Assembly: GCF_036231355.1 (NCBI RefSeq)
Contig: NZ_CP109496.1
Coordinates: 5,270,001-5,334,000 of the forward strand
Length of the DNA stretch: 64,000 nt
Direction: 5' to 3'
Source of the DNA: Streptomyces sp. NBC_01431
GTDB taxonomy: Bacteria; Actinomycetota; Actinomycetes; Streptomycetales; Streptomycetaceae
Shown: positions 1 to 8,198 of the stretch, piece by piece
How positions within the stretch are numbered: position 1 is the first letter of the stretch
Layout: each line of letters begins with the position of its first letter
The notes under the pieces: generated by a model
The model's database searches: none
Seen by the model: the letters and a program-made list of their open reading frames with translations, nothing else
What the model was told of the DNA's origin: nothing
Translations under genes and position numbers: made by a program

Positions 1-174
1 GGGCGGGAGGTCCGGGGTGGGCCCGGCGGTGACGTCCGGCTCGGCGGCCGCGACCGGGTTCGCGGAGGCGGGCGGAGCGGGCTTGCCGGAGGCGGGGGCG
101 GTCGAGCACCCCGCGGAGGTCAGCAGGGCGGCGAGGACCAGCACGGATGCCTGGGCGGCGGCGGGGCGGGGCAT
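1..174 (-). CDS. Putative secreted lipoprotein, N-terminal part only
   Basis: Only the first 58 codons lie in the window; the gene runs off the left edge. The protein opens with a short basic start (MPRP), a hydrophobic stretch (ASVLVLAALL) and a lipobox-like LTSAGC, so Cys23 would be lipidated and the protein anchored outside the membrane. After the cysteine comes an Ala/Pro-rich, low-complexity stretch, which is usual for the flexible linker of streptomycete lipoproteins. No functional domain is visible before the edge. The gene diverges from recD2 across a gap of about 740 bp. The signal peptide is clear; the function is unknown. Confidence 0.7.
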   Translation of the reverse strand, partial: MPRPAAAQASVLVLAALLTSAGCSTAPASGKPAPPASANPVAAAEPDVTAGPTPDLPP

Positions 175-490
175 CGGCCCAGGGTATTCGTGCGGGTGTG
201 CGAGTCGGTTGGGGAGGGTGTGCTTGCCCACCCGCCCGCCCGTTCTGCCCGCTCACGAGGCTGAGCGACCGGTGGGTGGTTGAGGCTTCGCCGGCGGCTG
301 CCGGGCCGGTGGGTGGTGCGGGCGCCTGCGGCGGGCCGGTCGGGTGGATGGCGCGGCTGTCCGCGGTGGGGCGGCCGGGTGGGTGGTGCGGTTGCTTGCG
401 GCGGGACGCCCGGGGTGGTGCGGGCGGCCGCCCGTTGGTGGTCGCTCAACCTCACGCCTGGATTCCGGAAAAATTACTGCCCGCAGTCGT
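175..490. other. Non-coding gap with degenerate G-rich repeats
   Basis: No convincing gene was found here. The stretch from about 265 to 430 holds three or four imperfect copies of a G-rich unit built around CCGGTGGGTGGTGCGG. The open frames crossing it encode only low-complexity Arg/Gly/Pro peptides. Confidence 0.5.
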
Positions 491-519
491 GCAACCCTTC
501 CGCGGTGACGGAGGTCTAA
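491..519 (+). promoter_or_regulatory. ECF-sigma-type promoter candidate
   Basis: GCAACC (491-496) is followed after 17 bp by GTCTAA (514-519), which fits the GCAAC/GTCT pattern of extracytoplasmic-function sigma promoters such as those of SigE in Streptomyces. An A/T-rich patch (GGAAAAATTA) lies about 20 bp upstream, as an UP element would. The promoter points right, but no plausible coding region starts behind it before recD2 at 917. Confidence 0.45.
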
Positions 520-588
520 GTGGCGTCAGGGCTTCAGGGGAGGGATCCGGGGGGATTTCGGGAAGCGCTGACAGGGAGGGAAATCAGC

Positions 589-614
589 GGGGCCCGGTCG
601 ACGGACCGGGCCCC
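589..614 (+). terminator. Strong GC hairpin, possible terminator
   Basis: An 11-bp perfect stem, GGGGCCCGGTC paired with GACCGGGCCCC, closes a 4-nt loop (600-603). It lies about 75 bp after the ECF-type promoter and 300 bp before recD2, so it does not follow any recognisable coding region. There is no long T tract, which is common for high-GC terminators. Confidence 0.5.
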
Positions 615-650
615 CTTGAGTTCGCCCCGCCGTACGGGGCCACCATCGCC

Positions 651-710
651 GCCGGGTCCGCCGGGTCCGCCGGGTCCGCCGGGTCCGCCGGGTCCGCCGG
701 GTCCGCCGGG
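651..710. repeat. 9-bp tandem repeat, six copies plus a partial one
   Basis: The unit GCCGGGTCC repeats six times without error (651-704), then breaks off. It makes several frames look like collagen (PPG) or GSA-repeat proteins, which are artefacts. Just downstream, at about 786-850, are further short repeats of the GCAAGCCGC type, and this repetitive stretch runs almost up to the start of recD2. Confidence 0.85.
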
Positions 711-916
711 CCGCGCTCGCTCCACCCGGCCACCCCGGGTCCAGCCGGCCACCCCAGCGCCCGCCCGGCATGCTCGGCCACGTATCAGCGCAAGCCGCGC
801 AAGCCGCGCAAACCATTCAAGCCGCGCAAGCCGCTCCGTCCGCTCCGTTCGTTCGCGTAGTCCCGACTGCCCCTGCACCGGACCGTGTTGTCACACCTGG
901 GCGGTAGCGTCGGGGT

Positions 917-3139
917 ATGTCCAATGAGTCGGGTGCGGCGGTGCTGGAGGGGGTCCTTGAGCGGATCACGTACGCCAACGAGGAGAGCGGCTATACCGTC
1001 GCGCGCGTCGACACCGGCCGGGGCGGCGGTGACCTTCTGACGGTGGTCGGCTCGCTGCTCGGCGCGCAGCCGGGCGAGTCGCTGCGCATGGAGGGCCGCT
1101 GGGGGTCGCACCCCCAGTACGGCAAGCAGTTCACGGTGGAGAACTACACGACCGTCCTGCCCGCCACCATCCAGGGCATCCGCCGCTACCTCGGCTCCGG
1201 CCTCATCAAGGGCATCGGCCCCCGTATCGCCGACCGGATCACCGAGCACTTCGGCGTGGACACCCTCGACATCATCGAGAAGGAGCCGAAGCGGCTGGTC
1301 GAGGTGCCGGGGCTCGGGCCGAAGCGTACGAAGATGATCGGCGCCGCCTGGGAGGAGCAGAAGGCCATCAAGGAGGTCATGGTCTTCCTCCAGGGCGTCG
1401 GCGTCTCCACTTCCATCGCCGTGCGCATCTACAAGAAGTACGGCGACGCGTCGATCTCCGTCGTCAAGAACCAGCCCTACCGGCTCGCCGCCGACGTCTG
1501 GGGCATCGGCTTCCTCACCGCCGACCGCATCGCCCAGGCCGTCGGCATCCCGCACGACAGCCCGGAGCGCGTCAAGGCGGGCCTGCAGTACGCGCTGTCC
1601 CAGTCCACCGACCAGGGTCACTGCTTTCTGCCCGAGGAGCGACTGATCGCCGACTCGGTGAAGCTGCTCCAGGTCGACACCGGTCTCGTCATCGAGTGCC
1701 TGGCCGATCTCGTCGCCGAGGAGGGCGCCGTCCGGGAGAAGGTGCCGGGGCCGGACGGGGGCGAGCCCGTCACGGCCGTCTACCTCGTGCCGTTCCACCG
1801 CGCCGAACTCTCCCTCGCCGCCCAGGTCGGCCGGTTGCTGCGGACCAGCGAGGACCGCATGCCGGGGTTCGGCGACGTCGACTGGGACAAGGCGCTCGGC
1901 TGGCTTGCCGGGCGGACCGGGGCCGAGCTCGCGCCCGAGCAGCAGGAAGCCGTCAAACTGGCCCTGACCAGCAAGGTCGCCGTGCTCACCGGCGGCCCCG
2001 GCTGCGGCAAGTCCTTCACGGTTCGCTCCGTGGTGGAGCTGGCCCGCGCCAAGAAGGCCAAGGTGGTGCTCGCCGCGCCGACCGGCCGGGCCGCCAAGCG
2101 CCTGGCCGAGCTGACCGGCGCGGAGGCCTCCACCGTGCACCGCCTGCTCGAACTGAAACCGGGCGGCGACGCGGCGTACGACAAGGACCGGCCGCTCGAC
2201 GCCGACCTCGTCGTCGTGGACGAGGCGTCCATGCTCGACCTGCTGCTCGCCAACAAGCTCGTGAAGGCGGTGGCGCCCGGCGCCCATCTGCTGATGGTCG
2301 GCGACGTCGACCAGTTGCCGTCGGTCGGCGCGGGAGAGGTGCTGCGCGATCTGCTCGCCGAGGGCGGGCCGGTGCCGAACGTGCGGCTGACCCGGATCTT
2401 CCGGCAGGCCCAGCAGTCCGGTGTCGTCACCAACGCCCACCGCATCAACTCCGGTACACAGCCGCTCACTTCGGGCCTCGATGACTTCTTCCTCTTCGTG
2501 GCGGAGGAGACGGAGGACGCGGGGCGGCTCACCGTGGACGTGGCCGCCCGCCGCATCCCGGCGAAGTTCGGGCTCGACCCGCGCCGCGACATCCAGGTGC
2601 TCGCCCCCATGCACCGCGGGCCGGCCGGCGCCGGCACCCTCAACGGCCTTCTCCAGCAGGCCATCACACCCGCCAGGCCCGACCTCCCGGAGAAGAGATT
2701 CGGTGGAAGAGTCTTCCGCGTGGGCGACAAGGTCACCCAGATTCGCAACAATTACGAGAAGGGCAAGAACGGCGTCTTCAACGGCACCGTCGGCGTGGTC
2801 ACTTCGCTCAACCTGGACGACCAGCGGCTGACGGTGCTGACCGACGAGGACGAGGAGGTGCCGTACGACTTCGACGAGCTGGACGAGCTGGCGCACGCGT
2901 ACGCGGTGACGATCCACCGCTCCCAGGGCAGCGAGTACCCGGCGGTGGTCATCCCCGTCACCACCGGCGCCTGGATGATGCTCCAGCGCAACCTGCTCTA
3001 CACGGCGGTGACCCGAGCCAAGAAGCTCGTCGTCCTGGTGGGGTCCCGCAAGGCGATCGGCCAGGCGGTGCGTACCGTTTCCGCAGGCAGACGCTTTACC
3101 GCACTCGCTCACCGGCTGGCAGGGGGCACTTTGGTGTGA
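917..3139 (+). CDS. recD2: RecD2-type SF1B DNA helicase
   Basis: ATP-dependent 5'-3' DNA helicase of the RecD2 type, the RecBCD-independent form, expected to act in DNA repair and fork maintenance. The N-terminal third (roughly residues 1-190) has the OB-like and helix-hairpin-helix segments of the family: GIGPRIADRITEHFG and VPGLGPKRTKM are HhH-like. The motor has Walker A GGPGCGKS at residues 359-366, Walker B VVVDEAS around Asp435, and the C-terminal motifs TVHRLL, GDVDQLPSVG, VTIHRSQGSEY and YTAVTRAKK. At 740 residues it has the usual length. It stands alone, with citrate synthase 180 bp downstream. The ATG at 917 has only a weak G-rich ribosome site, but the protein starts as its relatives do. 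Confidence 0.93.
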   Translation: MSNESGAAVLEGVLERITYANEESGYTVARVDTGRGGGDLLTVVGSLLGAQPGESLRMEGRWGSHPQYGKQFTVENYTTVLPATIQGIRRYLGSGLIKGIGPRIADRITEHFGVDTLDIIEKEPKRLVEVPGLGPKRTKMIGAAWEEQKAIKEVMVFLQGVGVSTSIAVRIYKKYGDASISVVKNQPYRLAADVWGIGFLTADRIAQAVGIPHDSPERVKAGLQYALSQSTDQGHCFLPEERLIADSVKLLQVDTGLVIECLADLVAEEGAVREKVPGPDGGEPVTAVYLVPFHRAELSLAAQVGRLLRTSEDRMPGFGDVDWDKALGWLAGRTGAELAPEQQEAVKLALTSKVAVLTGGPGCGKSFTVRSVVELARAKKAKVVLAAPTGRAAKRLAELTGAEASTVHRLLELKPGGDAAYDKDRPLDADLVVVDEASMLDLLLANKLVKAVAPGAHLLMVGDVDQLPSVGAGEVLRDLLAEGGPVPNVRLTRIFRQAQQSGVVTNAHRINSGTQPLTSGLDDFFLFVAEETEDAGRLTVDVAARRIPAKFGLDPRRDIQVLAPMHRGPAGAGTLNGLLQQAITPARPDLPEKRFGGRVFRVGDKVTQIRNNYEKGKNGVFNGTVGVVTSLNLDDQRLTVLTDEDEEVPYDFDELDELAHAYAVTIHRSQGSEYPAVVIPVTTGAWMMLQRNLLYTAVTRAKKLVVLVGSRKAIGQAVRTVSAGRRFTALAHRLAGGTLV

Positions 3140-3190
3140 AACGTCACCCCGGACTTTCCTAACTGGGGCGAACGGGGCAGGATGAGCAGG

Positions 3191-3219
3191 TTGACGGCAC
3201 TGAGTGCCGTGAATAAGCC
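3191..3219 (+). promoter_or_regulatory. Candidate promoter of citrate synthase
   Basis: TTGACG (3191-3196), a 17-bp spacer and TAAGCC (3214-3219) resemble a housekeeping (HrdB) promoter with a weak -10. The start of the spacer carries a small inverted repeat, GGCAC-TGA-GTGCC (3196-3208), where a repressor could sit. Transcription would start near 3226, about 90 nt before the GTG start. Confidence 0.4.
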
Positions 3220-3318
3220 CAATGGGCGACCCCGAGTGCACTCTGCTGAGCCAAATGGGGGATGGTAGAGACAGTCAGGGCACCTCGAAGAAGAGGCACT
3301 ACGTCGGTGAGGGATGAC

Positions 3319-4617
3319 GTGAGCGAGAACGCGAACAACGCTGTAGTACTGCGGTTCGGCGATGGCGAGTACACCTACCCGGTGATCGACAGCACCGTCG
3401 GCGACAAGGGCTTCGACATCGGGAAGCTCCGAGCCCAGACCGGTCTGGTCACCCTCGACAGCGGATACGGCAACACCGCCGCCTATAAATCCGCCATTAC
3501 CTACCTGGACGGCGAGCAGGGCATCCTGCGCTACCGCGGGTACCCGATCGAGCAGCTCGCCGAGCGCTCCACGTTCGTGGAGGTCGCGTACCTGCTGATC
3601 AACGGCGAGCTGCCGACCGTGGACCAGCTCTCCAGCTTCAAGAGCGAGATCACGCAGCACACGCTGCTGCACGAGGACGTCAAGCGGTTCTTCGACGGCT
3701 TCCCGCGCGACGCCCACCCGATGGCGATGCTGTCCTCGGTGGTCTCCGCACTGTCCACCTTCTACCAGGACAGCCACAACCCGTTCGACGAGAAGCAGCG
3801 CAACCTCTCCACGATCCGGCTGCTCGCCAAGCTGCCGACCATCGCGGCGTACGCGTACAAGAAGTCGATCGGCCACCCCTTCGTCTACCCGCGCAACGAC
3901 CTCGGCTACGTCGAGAACTTCCTGCGCATGACGTTCTCCGTGCCGGCGCAGGAGTACGAGCTGGACCCGGTCGTCGTCTCGGCGCTCGACAAGCTGCTCA
4001 TCCTGCACGCGGACCACGAGCAGAACTGCTCGACCTCCACCGTGCGTCTGGTCGGCTCGTCGCAGGCGAACATGTTCGCCTCCATCTCCGCCGGTATCAG
4101 CGCCCTGTGGGGCCCCCTGCACGGCGGCGCCAACCAGTCCGTCCTGGAGATGCTGGAAGGCATCCAGGCCAACGGTGGCGACGTGGACTCCTTCATCCGC
4201 AAGGTGAAGAACAAGGAGGACGGCGTCCGCCTGATGGGCTTCGGCCACCGGGTGTACAAGTCCTTCGACCCGCGCGCGAAGATTATCAAGGCCGCGGCGC
4301 ACGACGTCCTCTCCGCGCTCGGCAAGTCCGACGAGCTGCTCGACATCGCGCTGAAGCTCGAAGAGCACGCGCTGAGCGACGACTACTTCGTCTCGCGCAA
4401 CCTGTACCCGAACGTGGACTTCTACACGGGTCTGATCTACCGCGCCATGGGCTTCCCGACCGAGATGTTCACGGTCCTGTTCGCGCTCGGGCGCCTGCCG
4501 GGCTGGATCGCCCAGTGGCACGAGATGATCAAGGAGCCGGGATCCCGCATCGGCCGCCCGCGCCAGATCTACACGGGCGAAGTGCTGCGCGACTTCGTGC
4601 CGGTCGAGGGTCGCTGA
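3319..4617 (+). CDS. gltA: Citrate synthase
   Basis: Type II citrate synthase: condenses acetyl-CoA with oxaloacetate to give citrate, the entry step of the TCA cycle, in the cytoplasm. It reads VSENANNAVVLRFGDGEYTYPV at the start and keeps the family core throughout. The catalytic residues are visible: His268 in HGGANQS, His310 in GFGHRVYK and Asp367 in YPNVDFYTG. The GTG at 3319 is preferred because GTGAGGG sits 5 nt before it and because related proteins begin at this point; an ATG 57 bp upstream would add a basic, non-conserved extension. The product is 432 residues, the usual length. A strong hairpin follows the stop. Confidence 0.95.
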   Translation: MSENANNAVVLRFGDGEYTYPVIDSTVGDKGFDIGKLRAQTGLVTLDSGYGNTAAYKSAITYLDGEQGILRYRGYPIEQLAERSTFVEVAYLLINGELPTVDQLSSFKSEITQHTLLHEDVKRFFDGFPRDAHPMAMLSSVVSALSTFYQDSHNPFDEKQRNLSTIRLLAKLPTIAAYAYKKSIGHPFVYPRNDLGYVENFLRMTFSVPAQEYELDPVVVSALDKLLILHADHEQNCSTSTVRLVGSSQANMFASISAGISALWGPLHGGANQSVLEMLEGIQANGGDVDSFIRKVKNKEDGVRLMGFGHRVYKSFDPRAKIIKAAAHDVLSALGKSDELLDIALKLEEHALSDDYFVSRNLYPNVDFYTGLIYRAMGFPTEMFTVLFALGRLPGWIAQWHEMIKEPGSRIGRPRQIYTGEVLRDFVPVEGR

Positions 4618-4679
4618 CCCGGATTGCTGGGGGTCCGGGAGGTCGCTGACCCTCGGGCCCACGCGGGTTGAGAAGGAAG

Positions 4680-4726
4680 AAGCGCCCCGCTGCCGATCCC
4701 CCCACGGGTCGGCAGTCGGGGCGCTT
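4680..4726 (+). terminator. Rho-independent-type terminator of gltA
   Basis: Two arms of about 17 bp, AAGCGCCCCGCTGCCGA (4680-4696) and its complement with one bulged T (4709-4726), close a 12-nt loop. It lies 63 bp after the gltA stop and before the convergent copA. Confidence 0.8.
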
Positions 4727-4978
4727 CCCATTTCCCGGTGCGGATTCCCCCCACGGGATCCGAGCCGGGGGTCTAGGCGGTCTGCCGGGGTACGTACCAG
4801 TCGGGTGGGCCGCTCAAAGCTCCCCGATGTACGTGCCCCGGCCAACGCGTTGCCTGGAACGTCCCCCAAGACATTCCATGGACGTCCCCCAAGACATCCG
4901 TGGCATCGCCCACTTAGACTCCCGACCCCTCCCGATGGTTACCTCAAAACCTCTGTGATCTAGATCTCTTTGTGGAGG
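4727..4978. other. Gap between convergent genes with a 23-bp direct repeat
   Basis: No gene is visible. ACGTCCCCCAAGACAT occurs twice, at 4859-4874 and 4882-4897, giving two tandem units spaced by 23 bp. An A/T-richer end (about 4935-4975) contains the palindrome GATCTAGATC (4957-4966) just beyond the copA stop. Confidence 0.5.
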
Positions 4979-7288
4979 TCAGGTGAAGGAACGCAACCGT
5001 AGGCTGTTGGTTACCACGAACACCGACGAGAGCGCCATAGCCCCGCCCGCGATCATCGGGTTCAGCAGGCCCGCGGCGGCCAGCGGCACCGCGGCCACGT
5101 TGTAGCCGAATGCCCAGAAAAGGTTGCCTTTGATGGTGGCCAGGGTTCGCCGGGACAGCCGGATCGCATCGGCGGCAACCCGCAGGTCACCGCGTACGAG
5201 CGTGAGATCGCCCGCCTCGATCGCCGCGTCCGTGCCGGTGCCCATGGCCAGCCCCAGATCGGCGACGGCGAGAGCGGCCGCGTCGTTGACGCCGTCCCCC
5301 ACCATGGCGACCGTGCGGCCCTGCGCCCGGAGGTGCTCGACCACGGCGGCCTTGTCCTCGGGCAGGACATCCGCGTACACATCGGCCTCCGCGATGCCGA
5401 CCTGCGCGGCCACCGACTCGGCGACCGCCCGGTGGTCACCGGTGAGCAGCACCGGCGCGAGGCCCAGCGACCGGAGCCGGGCGACGGCCTCCGCGCTGGT
5501 CTCCTTCACCGTGTCCGACACGGTGAGCACGCCCCGGGCCACCCCGTCCCACGCGACGACGACGGCCGTACGCCCCTGGTCCTCGGCGGCGCTCTTGGCC
5601 GCGGCGAGCTCGGGCGGCAGACCAAGCGCGGCGTCCCGGCCCACGTACACCCGGTGGCCCTCGACGACGCCCTCCGCGCCCCGGCCCGGCAGCGAACGGA
5701 AGTCCTCGGCGACGGGCAGGACCCCGGCCCGGTCCTCGGCGCCGGCGGCGATCGCGCGGGCGATGGGATGCTCGGAGGAGTGCTCCAACGCCCCTGCCAG
5801 GCGCAGGAGTTGCTTCTCGTCGGTGCCCTGTGCGGGGTGGATCTCGTACAGGCTCATGCGGCCGGTGGTGACCGTTCCCGTCTTGTCGAGCACGACGGTG
5901 TCGATCCGGCGGGTCGACTCCAGCACCTCCGGCCCCTTGATCAGGATGCCGAGCTGGGCTCCCCGGCCCGTGCCGACCATCAGGGCGGTCGGGGTGGCCA
6001 GGCCAAGGGCGCACGGGCAAGCGATGATCAGGACGGCGACGGCCGCGGTGAAGGCGGCGGTGGCGTCGCCGGTGACCAGCAGCCAACCGGCCAGGGTGGC
6101 CGACGCGATCAGGAGCACCACCGGCACGAACACGGCGGCGATGCGGTCGGCGAGGCGCTGGACCTGGGCCTTGCCGTTCTGGGCGTCCTCCACCAAGCGG
6201 GCCATGCGGGCGAGCTGGGTGTCCGCTCCGACGCGGGTCGCCTCGATCACCAGGCGGCCGCCCACGTTCACGGTCGCGCCGGTCACCGGGTCGCCGACGC
6301 TCACGTCCACCGGGACGGACTCCCCGGTCAGCATCGAGACGTCGACGGCCGATGCGCCCTCCACGACGACGCCGTCGGTGGCCACCTTCTCGCCGGGGCG
6401 TACGACGAAACGGTCGCCGGTACGCAACTGGCTCACCGGGACGCGCACTTCGGCCCCGTCGCGCCGCACGGCCACGTCCTTGGCGCCCAGCTCCATCAAC
6501 TCGCGCAGCGCGGCACCGGACTTCCGCTTGGCGCGGGCCTCCAGATACCGGCCCAGCAGGATGAACGTGACGACGCCCGAGGCGACTTCGAGGTAGATCG
6601 TGCCGCCGGCGTCGGTGCGGTTCGCGGTGAACTCGAAGGAGTGGCGCATGCCCGGCGTCCCGGCCGTCCCGAAGAACAGGGCCCACAGGGACCAGCCGAA
6701 CGCGGCGAGGGTGCCGGTGGAGACGAGAGTGTCCATCGTGGCGGCGCCGTGGCGCAGGCTGGTCCATGCGGCACGGTGGAACGGCAGGCCGCCCCAGACC
6801 ACGGCCGGAGCGGCCAGGGTGAGGGAGAGCCACTGCCAGTTGTCGAACTGGAGCGCCGGGATCATCGCCAGTACGACGACGGGCACGGACAGGACGGCCG
6901 ACACGGTGAGGCGCTGCCGGAGCGCGGCGACCGAATCGGTGGCCGCGTCCCCCGGCCGCCGCTCCTCGGGCGCCGCGGAGGCTGGAATTTCGCCGGGCGC
7001 GACCGGATCGCGGTCCGCGGACGGAGATCCGGGGTCACGGGCGGAGCCCAGGGGCCCAAGGGGCTCCAGGGGCTCGGCCGTGTACCCCGTTCTCACCACC
7101 GTCGTGATCAGGTCCGGTACGGCCACCGCGGTGTCGAAGGTGACCCGCGCCTTCTCCGTCGCATAGTTGACCGTCGCCTCCACCCCCGGCATCCGGTTCA
7201 GCTTCTTCTCGATGCGGGCCGCGCAGGACGCGCAGGTCATCCCGCCGATGGCGAGCTCGATCCGCTGAACGGAGCCGGGGGTTTGCAT
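4979..7288 (-). CDS. copA: Copper-translocating P-type ATPase
   Basis: P1B-type ATPase that pumps Cu(I) out of the cytoplasm. The 769-residue product starts MQTPGSVQ and has one N-terminal heavy-metal domain with GMTCASC near residue 16. Then come the membrane segments, the TGES actuator motif, the CPC metal-site helix (IIACPCALGLATPTA), the phosphorylated Asp in DKTGT, the SSEHPIA nucleotide-domain motif and MVGDGVNDAAAL. The frame stays open far upstream, but the ATG at 7288 sits 2 bp after the copZ stop and begins the conserved region. It would be cotranscribed with copZ from the CsoR-type site at 7620. No frameshift or missing motif was seen. Confidence 0.95.
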   Translation of the reverse strand: MQTPGSVQRIELAIGGMTCASCAARIEKKLNRMPGVEATVNYATEKARVTFDTAVAVPDLITTVVRTGYTAEPLEPLGPLGSARDPGSPSADRDPVAPGEIPASAAPEERRPGDAATDSVAALRQRLTVSAVLSVPVVVLAMIPALQFDNWQWLSLTLAAPAVVWGGLPFHRAAWTSLRHGAATMDTLVSTGTLAAFGWSLWALFFGTAGTPGMRHSFEFTANRTDAGGTIYLEVASGVVTFILLGRYLEARAKRKSGAALRELMELGAKDVAVRRDGAEVRVPVSQLRTGDRFVVRPGEKVATDGVVVEGASAVDVSMLTGESVPVDVSVGDPVTGATVNVGGRLVIEATRVGADTQLARMARLVEDAQNGKAQVQRLADRIAAVFVPVVLLIASATLAGWLLVTGDATAAFTAAVAVLIIACPCALGLATPTALMVGTGRGAQLGILIKGPEVLESTRRIDTVVLDKTGTVTTGRMSLYEIHPAQGTDEKQLLRLAGALEHSSEHPIARAIAAGAEDRAGVLPVAEDFRSLPGRGAEGVVEGHRVYVGRDAALGLPPELAAAKSAAEDQGRTAVVVAWDGVARGVLTVSDTVKETSAEAVARLRSLGLAPVLLTGDHRAVAESVAAQVGIAEADVYADVLPEDKAAVVEHLRAQGRTVAMVGDGVNDAAALAVADLGLAMGTGTDAAIEAGDLTLVRGDLRVAADAIRLSRRTLATIKGNLFWAFGYNVAAVPLAAAGLLNPMIAGGAMALSSVFVVTNSLRLRSFT

Positions 7289-7290
7289 GG

Positions 7291-7536
7291 TCAGGCCAGG
7301 CCGACGAGTTCGAAGCCCGCCTCGTCGATCGCCGCGCGTACCGCCTCCTCGTCGAGGGGGGCGGCCGAGATCACGGTGACCTCGCCGGTGGAGGCGACGG
7401 CCTTCACCGAGGTGACGCCCTCGATCTCGGAGATCTCGCCGGACACCGCCCCCTCGCAGTGACCGCAGCTCATGCCGGAGACCTTGTAGACGGTGGTGAC
7501 GTCGGTCGCGGCGGGGGTCTGGGTCTCGGCAGTCAT
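7291..7536 (-). CDS. copZ: CopZ-like copper chaperone
   Basis: Small cytoplasmic copper-binding protein (81 residues) with a single heavy-metal-associated domain. The metal site is GMSCGHC (near residue 20), followed by the beta-alpha-beta pattern ending in AAIDEAGFELVGL. It is expected to pass Cu(I) to the ATPase encoded 2 bp downstream. The first 15 residues are a Thr/Ala-rich tail. Its promoter region carries the perfect TACCCCC/GGGGGTA dyad typical of copper-responsive CsoR control. Confidence 0.93.
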   Translation of the reverse strand: MTAETQTPAATDVTTVYKVSGMSCGHCEGAVSGEISEIEGVTSVKAVASTGEVTVISAAPLDEEAVRAAIDEAGFELVGLA

Positions 7537-7619
7537 GGCGTTCTCCTCTTCGCGGGCTTACGGATCCATGGTGCATCAGGGAGCCGGAAGAAAACCGTGC
7601 GCCCCGAGGGTCTCCACTG

Positions 7620-7638
7620 TATACCCCCTGGGGGTACA
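7620..7638 (-). promoter_or_regulatory. CsoR-type copper operator
   Basis: TACCCCC-T-GGGGGTA (7622-7636) is a perfect dyad around a single T, within GTATACCCCC..., about 85 bp upstream of copZ. CsoR repressors of actinobacteria bind GC-rich dyads of this form and release them when Cu(I) binds. The csoR gene itself is not in the window. Confidence 0.75.
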
Positions 7639-7698
7639 TGGCGACTATCGGATGCCGCGTGGCTCGCTTCGGCGCACTGACAGCGACCCGCCGCCCGC

Positions 7699-7902
7699 TC
7701 AGTCCCCTCCTCTGCGGCCGCGGTTGCCGGGGCGGCGGGCGACCCACACCCGGATCGTGTCCGCGAACCAGTACGGCTTGCCGTTCTCGATGAGGTCGGG
7801 GGCGGGCAGGAGCCCGTGTTTTCGATAGGAGCGAACCGTGTCCGGCTGTACCCGGATGTGCGCGGCGATCTCCTTGTACGACCAGAGCCTTCGGTCGGTC
7901 AT
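7699..7902 (-). CDS. Small helix-turn-helix DNA-binding protein
   Basis: A 67-residue protein starting MTDRRLWSYKEIAAHIRV. The segment WSYKEIAAHIRVQPDTVRSYRKHGLLP has the pattern of a MerR- or excisionase-type helix-turn-helix (helix, turn, recognition helix DTVRSYRK, wing). The C-terminus is short and basic (RRPGNRGRRGGD). GGGAGGTG precedes the ATG with good spacing. Such lone HTH proteins are common in Streptomyces and of unknown role. It points the same way as copZ, but the CsoR-type site lies between them, so it probably has its own promoter. Confidence 0.8.
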   Translation of the reverse strand: MTDRRLWSYKEIAAHIRVQPDTVRSYRKHGLLPAPDLIENGKPYWFADTIRVWVARRPGNRGRRGGD

Positions 7903-8198
7903 GAGGGGCACCTCCCTGCGTGCGCCGCAGCGGCGGCCTGAAGGTCGTCGGGGGAGCCGCGGCGTGAACGCTTGGCGATCACTGAGCCTGTGCCCGCTCA
8001 ACGACAGAGAGTGATGCGAGGGGAGCGCCTGTTGGCCGTCTGTGACGCAAGCCCCGCGTAATGGAGACATGTGTGACGAGAGCGGGAACCTTGTAACAGG
8101 CGTGATGAAGAGGGGGGTTGGGGCAAACGGGTGAGCTCGGCCATCGCCCGCGAGGCCCGCGCGCACCGGCCCGGCCGGCGGCGATGCCGAGCGGCGGG
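7903..8198. other. Intergenic region, no gene seen
   Basis: The gap lies between the iolE-like stop and the small HTH gene, both on the minus strand. It is less GC-rich than its surroundings around 8000-8115, as promoters are, and presumably holds the promoter of the HTH gene. No clear hairpin or coding frame was found. Confidence 0.4.

Noticed and set aside
520..927. Collagen-like frame with PPG repeats
   Set aside because: It is produced by the 9-bp GCCGGGTCC array, has no ribosome site, and runs into the start of recD2.
785..3241. Long open frame on the minus strand opposite recD2 (over 800 codons)
   Set aside because: It mirrors the codon bias of recD2 and gives a His/Gly/Asp-rich chain with no motifs. 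High-GC genes commonly leave such frames open on the other strand.
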